Shown one piece after another: positions 15,861 through 17,727 of a stretch of DNA of 17,727 nt. The notes under the pieces are model-generated. The model worked only from the letters and a program-made list of their open reading frames with translations. It was not told the origin of the DNA and did no database searches. The stretch lies in NCBI RefSeq assembly GCF_006228105.1, contig NZ_VDHH01000110.1. One strand, given 5' to 3'. The position numbers were made by a program, and so were the translations under genes. Each line of letters begins with the position of its first letter. The stretch's first letter is position 1. This stretch comes from Chelonobacter sp006228105. Lineage in GTDB: Bacteria > Pseudomonadota > Gammaproteobacteria > Enterobacterales > Pasteurellaceae.

Positions 15861-16310
15861 ATGGAATGGTTTGCTACTTGGACGTTTTGGTCTTGGTTAA
15901 TTTTCGGTTTTATCCTCTTAATCGCGGAGGCTATCCTACCGGGCATTTTTCTGCTCTGGTGGGGGCTTGCTGCCTTGGCAGTCGCCGGTTTAAGCTGCCT
16001 TTTCCCACTCTCAATAATCTGGAGTTGGGTTATTTTTGCCAGTCTGGCTGTGATCGCCAGCGTAGTGTGGTGGCGTTACCAACACCATAAAGATCAGCAG
16101 GCAGATCCGCATACCGCACTTAACCAACGTGGCATTGCGATGCTCGCTCAACGCGGCACCATGACTGAAATGGCAGCAAGCGGTATCGGACGTGCGCATT
16201 TCGGCGACACCACTTGGCGGATTAAAGGTGCGAATTTACAGATCGGCGATACGGTAAAAGTATCCAAGGTTGACGGTATTACGCTATCCGTCGAGAAAAT
16301 CATAAACTAG
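15861..16310 (+). CDS. NfeD-family membrane protein, QmcA partner
   Basis: A 149-residue short-form NfeD protein (like E. coli YbbJ). Hydrophobic segments at roughly residues 7-26, 30-48 and 52-70 anchor it. The C-terminal part (~88-149) is the soluble OB-fold domain, with the GxA...GxxxW...GDTVKVSKVDG pattern typical of the family. GAGAGGGA is upstream of the ATG. It is expected to work with QmcA in the inner membrane. One uptake signal (16113-16121) lies inside. Confidence 0.92.
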   Translation: MEWFATWTFWSWLIFGFILLIAEAILPGIFLLWWGLAALAVAGLSCLFPLSIIWSWVIFASLAVIASVVWWRYQHHKDQQADPHTALNQRGIAMLAQRGTMTEMAASGIGRAHFGDTTWRIKGANLQIGDTVKVSKVDGITLSVEKIIN

Positions 16311-16339
16311 AAAACCCGAAATCGGGAAAATGTGTAAAT

Positions 16340-16945
16340 ATGCAACACTTAATTATTTATGCCCACCCACATTTACACAGCTTCAGCAAAGCCATGGTCG
16401 ATAGCATTGCTGCCAGCAGTAAAAAGTGCGGTTGTGAAGTCATGATCCGCGATCTGTATCGCATGAATTTTAACCCAATTTTATCCTATGAAGAGTTGCA
16501 AGGATCGTATCAGGGTATTATTGCCGCAGAAATTCGCTACGAGCAGCAGCTGATCTCAAATGCTGATTTAATCACGCTGGTTTATCCGCTATGGTGGATG
16601 GGATTTCCGGCGATCTTGAAAGGCTATCTGGATCGCGTATTAACGCACGGTTTTGCCTACAAAACAGAAAATGGCATTTCTTGCGGGCTACTGAAAGGGA
16701 AAAAGCTGCAACAATTTATCTTGATTGGCAGTAACTTGATGGAGTATCAACGACGTGGCTTTGATAAATCGATACAGGATACGTTGGTTGACGGTTTGTT
16801 TAACTACTGTGGAATTGAGGATATTCAACATCAGATTTTTGATGACATTCATCTGGTTAACGATCAAGCACGCCAAACCATGCTGCTGCAAGCAGCAGAA
16901 ATTACTACACAAAATTTATCTGCTGCTGAATCCTCATTTCAATGA
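16340..16945 (+). CDS. Flavodoxin-fold NAD(P)H oxidoreductase (KefF/MdaB-like)
   Basis: A 201-residue cytoplasmic FMN/FAD-dependent NAD(P)H:quinone-type oxidoreductase of the Flavodoxin_2 family. It starts with the phosphate-binding HLIIYAHPHLHSFSKA (residues 3-18). The family's YPLWWMGFPAILKGYLDRVL block (82-101) is followed by GFAY (104-107) and the LIGS motif near 128. The ribosome site is weak (GGGAAAA). It ends 6 bp from the stop of the convergent emrR-like gene, so no terminator lies between them. The substrate is not evident. The adjacent regulator makes a detoxification role plausible but unproven. Confidence 0.88.
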   Translation: MQHLIIYAHPHLHSFSKAMVDSIAASSKKCGCEVMIRDLYRMNFNPILSYEELQGSYQGIIAAEIRYEQQLISNADLITLVYPLWWMGFPAILKGYLDRVLTHGFAYKTENGISCGLLKGKKLQQFILIGSNLMEYQRRGFDKSIQDTLVDGLFNYCGIEDIQHQIFDDIHLVNDQARQTMLLQAAEITTQNLSAAESSFQ

Positions 16946-16951
16946 TGGAAG

Positions 16952-17446
16952 TTAACGCCCTGCGACATTTGCCACAACTTTATGTAATAGTAGTGACAAT
17001 TGCCGCATCTCTTCCGGCGTAATACCTCTAAAGACTTGATGAATATTTTCCCATTGTTGTGGCATACGTTCTCGAATAAAACCAATTCCTTTTTCAGTCA
17101 ATCGCAATAAGAAACTGCGTCGATCCGCTTCATCTATAACCCGTTCAATCCAGCCTCTGCTTACCAATTCATCGGAAATCCGCGTTGCATTGGTACGGGA
17201 AGAACCGAGAATATCACTCAGTTTCGACGGCTGAATACGATGCTCCGGCTGAGTATAGAGCACCACCAATGCCATAAACAACGTATCATTTAATTCCCAT
17301 TTTTTTAATAATGTGTTGCGATGTTCCAAATAGGCGCTGCTCGAATGCAATAATAAACGGATAAGCAGAATTTTTTCCAACGGTAAATCCGGCTCTGACT
17401 GCGCACACTGCTTGATTGAGGTTTCAATTTTAGAAAAATTTCGCAT
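16952..17446 (-). CDS. emrR: MarR-family regulator, EmrR/MprA type
   Basis: A 164-residue winged-helix repressor closely resembling E. coli EmrR (MprA), which senses phenolic and uncoupler compounds and represses emrAB. LFMALVVLYTQ (57-67), IQPSKLSDILGSSRTNATRISDEL with the recognition helix at ~82-94, RGWIER (97-102) and the wing tip EADRRS (106-111) are nearly the same as in EmrR. The ATG at 17446 has GGAGAT 7 nt upstream. No emrAB genes follow it; instead it is convergent with the NAD(P)H oxidoreductase. A repeat-like element begins 27 bp upstream of the start codon and so replaces its native promoter region. Confidence 0.88.
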   Translation of the reverse strand: MRNFSKIETSIKQCAQSEPDLPLEKILLIRLLLHSSSAYLEHRNTLLKKWELNDTLFMALVVLYTQPEHRIQPSKLSDILGSSRTNATRISDELVSRGWIERVIDEADRRSFLLRLTEKGIGFIRERMPQQWENIHQVFRGITPEEMRQLSLLLHKVVANVAGR

Positions 17447-17472
17447 AAATGATTATCTCCTTAAATAATCTA

Positions 17473-17727
17473 GGGTCTGTTGATCTTTGTTTATATTTTG
17501 AGTTGTTGTTTAAAATGAGCACAATCTAGGCGTAAGCCGAAATCAATAGCGGGACTATTGATGAGGATTACAACGACGAGTGTGCTCATTTTAAACACAA
17601 TCCGCAGGACTATGACTCTTTTTCGCCATTACTTTTCGCTACTACAGCGGCGTTAAAAGCCGTTCGTTTAGAATCACTAAACTTCACGACTTTTGCCTTG
17701 TATTGACGAAAAATAGTCTATAGCTCA
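17473..17727. repeat. Hairpin-rich non-coding mobile-like element (MITE-like), cut by window edge
   Basis: From GGGTCTGTTGATC after a TA at 17471-17472, the sequence is packed with inverted repeats. There is a perfect 17-bp pair, TGTTTAAAATGAGCACA (17507-17523) and its complement (17581-17597). Inside it is ATCAATAG / CTATTGAT (17542-17549 and 17555-17562). A third hairpin has core GTTTAG-AATCA-CTAAAC within a longer imperfect stem (~17655-17694). No reading frame of note is present. The last bases (CTCA) match the first bases expected of a terminal inverted repeat complementary to the left end. It is probably a small non-autonomous transposon or dispersed repeat; its family is not recognised. 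Confidence 0.5.

Noticed and set aside
16315..16326. CCCGA-AA-TCGGG as a terminator between nfeD and the oxidoreductase
   Set aside because: The stem is five base pairs with a two-base loop and is followed by A-rich rather than T-rich sequence.
17473..17727. CRISPR array or tRNA in the hairpin-rich right edge
   Set aside because: No regularly spaced repeat units, and no cloverleaf with a T-loop sequence; the hairpins are unrelated to each other.

Overview
The window comes from a Pasteurellaceae chromosome. At least 21 copies of the 9-mer AAGTGCGGT / ACCGCACTT are present. This is the DNA-uptake signal (USS) of the Hin-type subclade (Haemophilus, Aggregatibacter, Pasteurella, Mannheimia succiniciproducens and relatives). 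Proteins resemble gammaproteobacterial housekeeping proteins throughout. I cannot name the species from sequence alone.

Layout. (1) 1-1126: a very AT-rich, USS-free block on the minus strand, encoding multi-pass membrane protein sequence in one reading frame broken by a single TAG. (2) 1140-3119: plsY (phospholipid synthesis), divergent from folB and an overlapping EamA-type transporter. (3) 3111-3930: a toxin-first HigBA-type toxin-antitoxin module with a 30-bp operator-like palindrome, bounded by 13-bp direct repeats that contain USSs. (4) 3931-6277: yigB (HAD phosphatase) and aspA (aspartase), both minus, separated by a terminator and a second structured element. (5) 6495-9104: fxsA, then groES-groEL behind a sigma-32-type promoter, closed by a strong terminator. 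(6) 9189-11737: a YfbS-like SLC13/RCK_C transporter and, upstream of it, a UmuD-like protein with a promoter carrying two LexA boxes. (7) 11990-14849: sstT (Na+/serine-threonine symporter) and a ModF-like double ABC ATPase. (8) 14910-16310: the qmcA-nfeD membrane pair. (9) 16340-17446: a flavodoxin-fold NAD(P)H oxidoreductase convergent with an EmrR/MprA-type MarR regulator. (10) 17473-end: a hairpin-rich, apparently non-coding repeat-like element cut by the window edge, starting 27 bp upstream of the emrR start codon.

Most genes are ordinary conserved functions: membrane lipid, folate, aspartate metabolism, protein folding, amino-acid transport and membrane quality control. The most unusual item is the lone SOS-controlled UmuD homologue. 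By a gap-free comparison with E. coli UmuD from memory, both catalytic residues (Ser60, Lys97) and the Cys-Gly cleavage site are replaced, while the fold landmarks are kept. No umuC is in view. Other points of interest are the USS-bounded toxin-antitoxin cassette, the in-frame amber in the left-edge gene, and the mobile-looking element in front of emrR.
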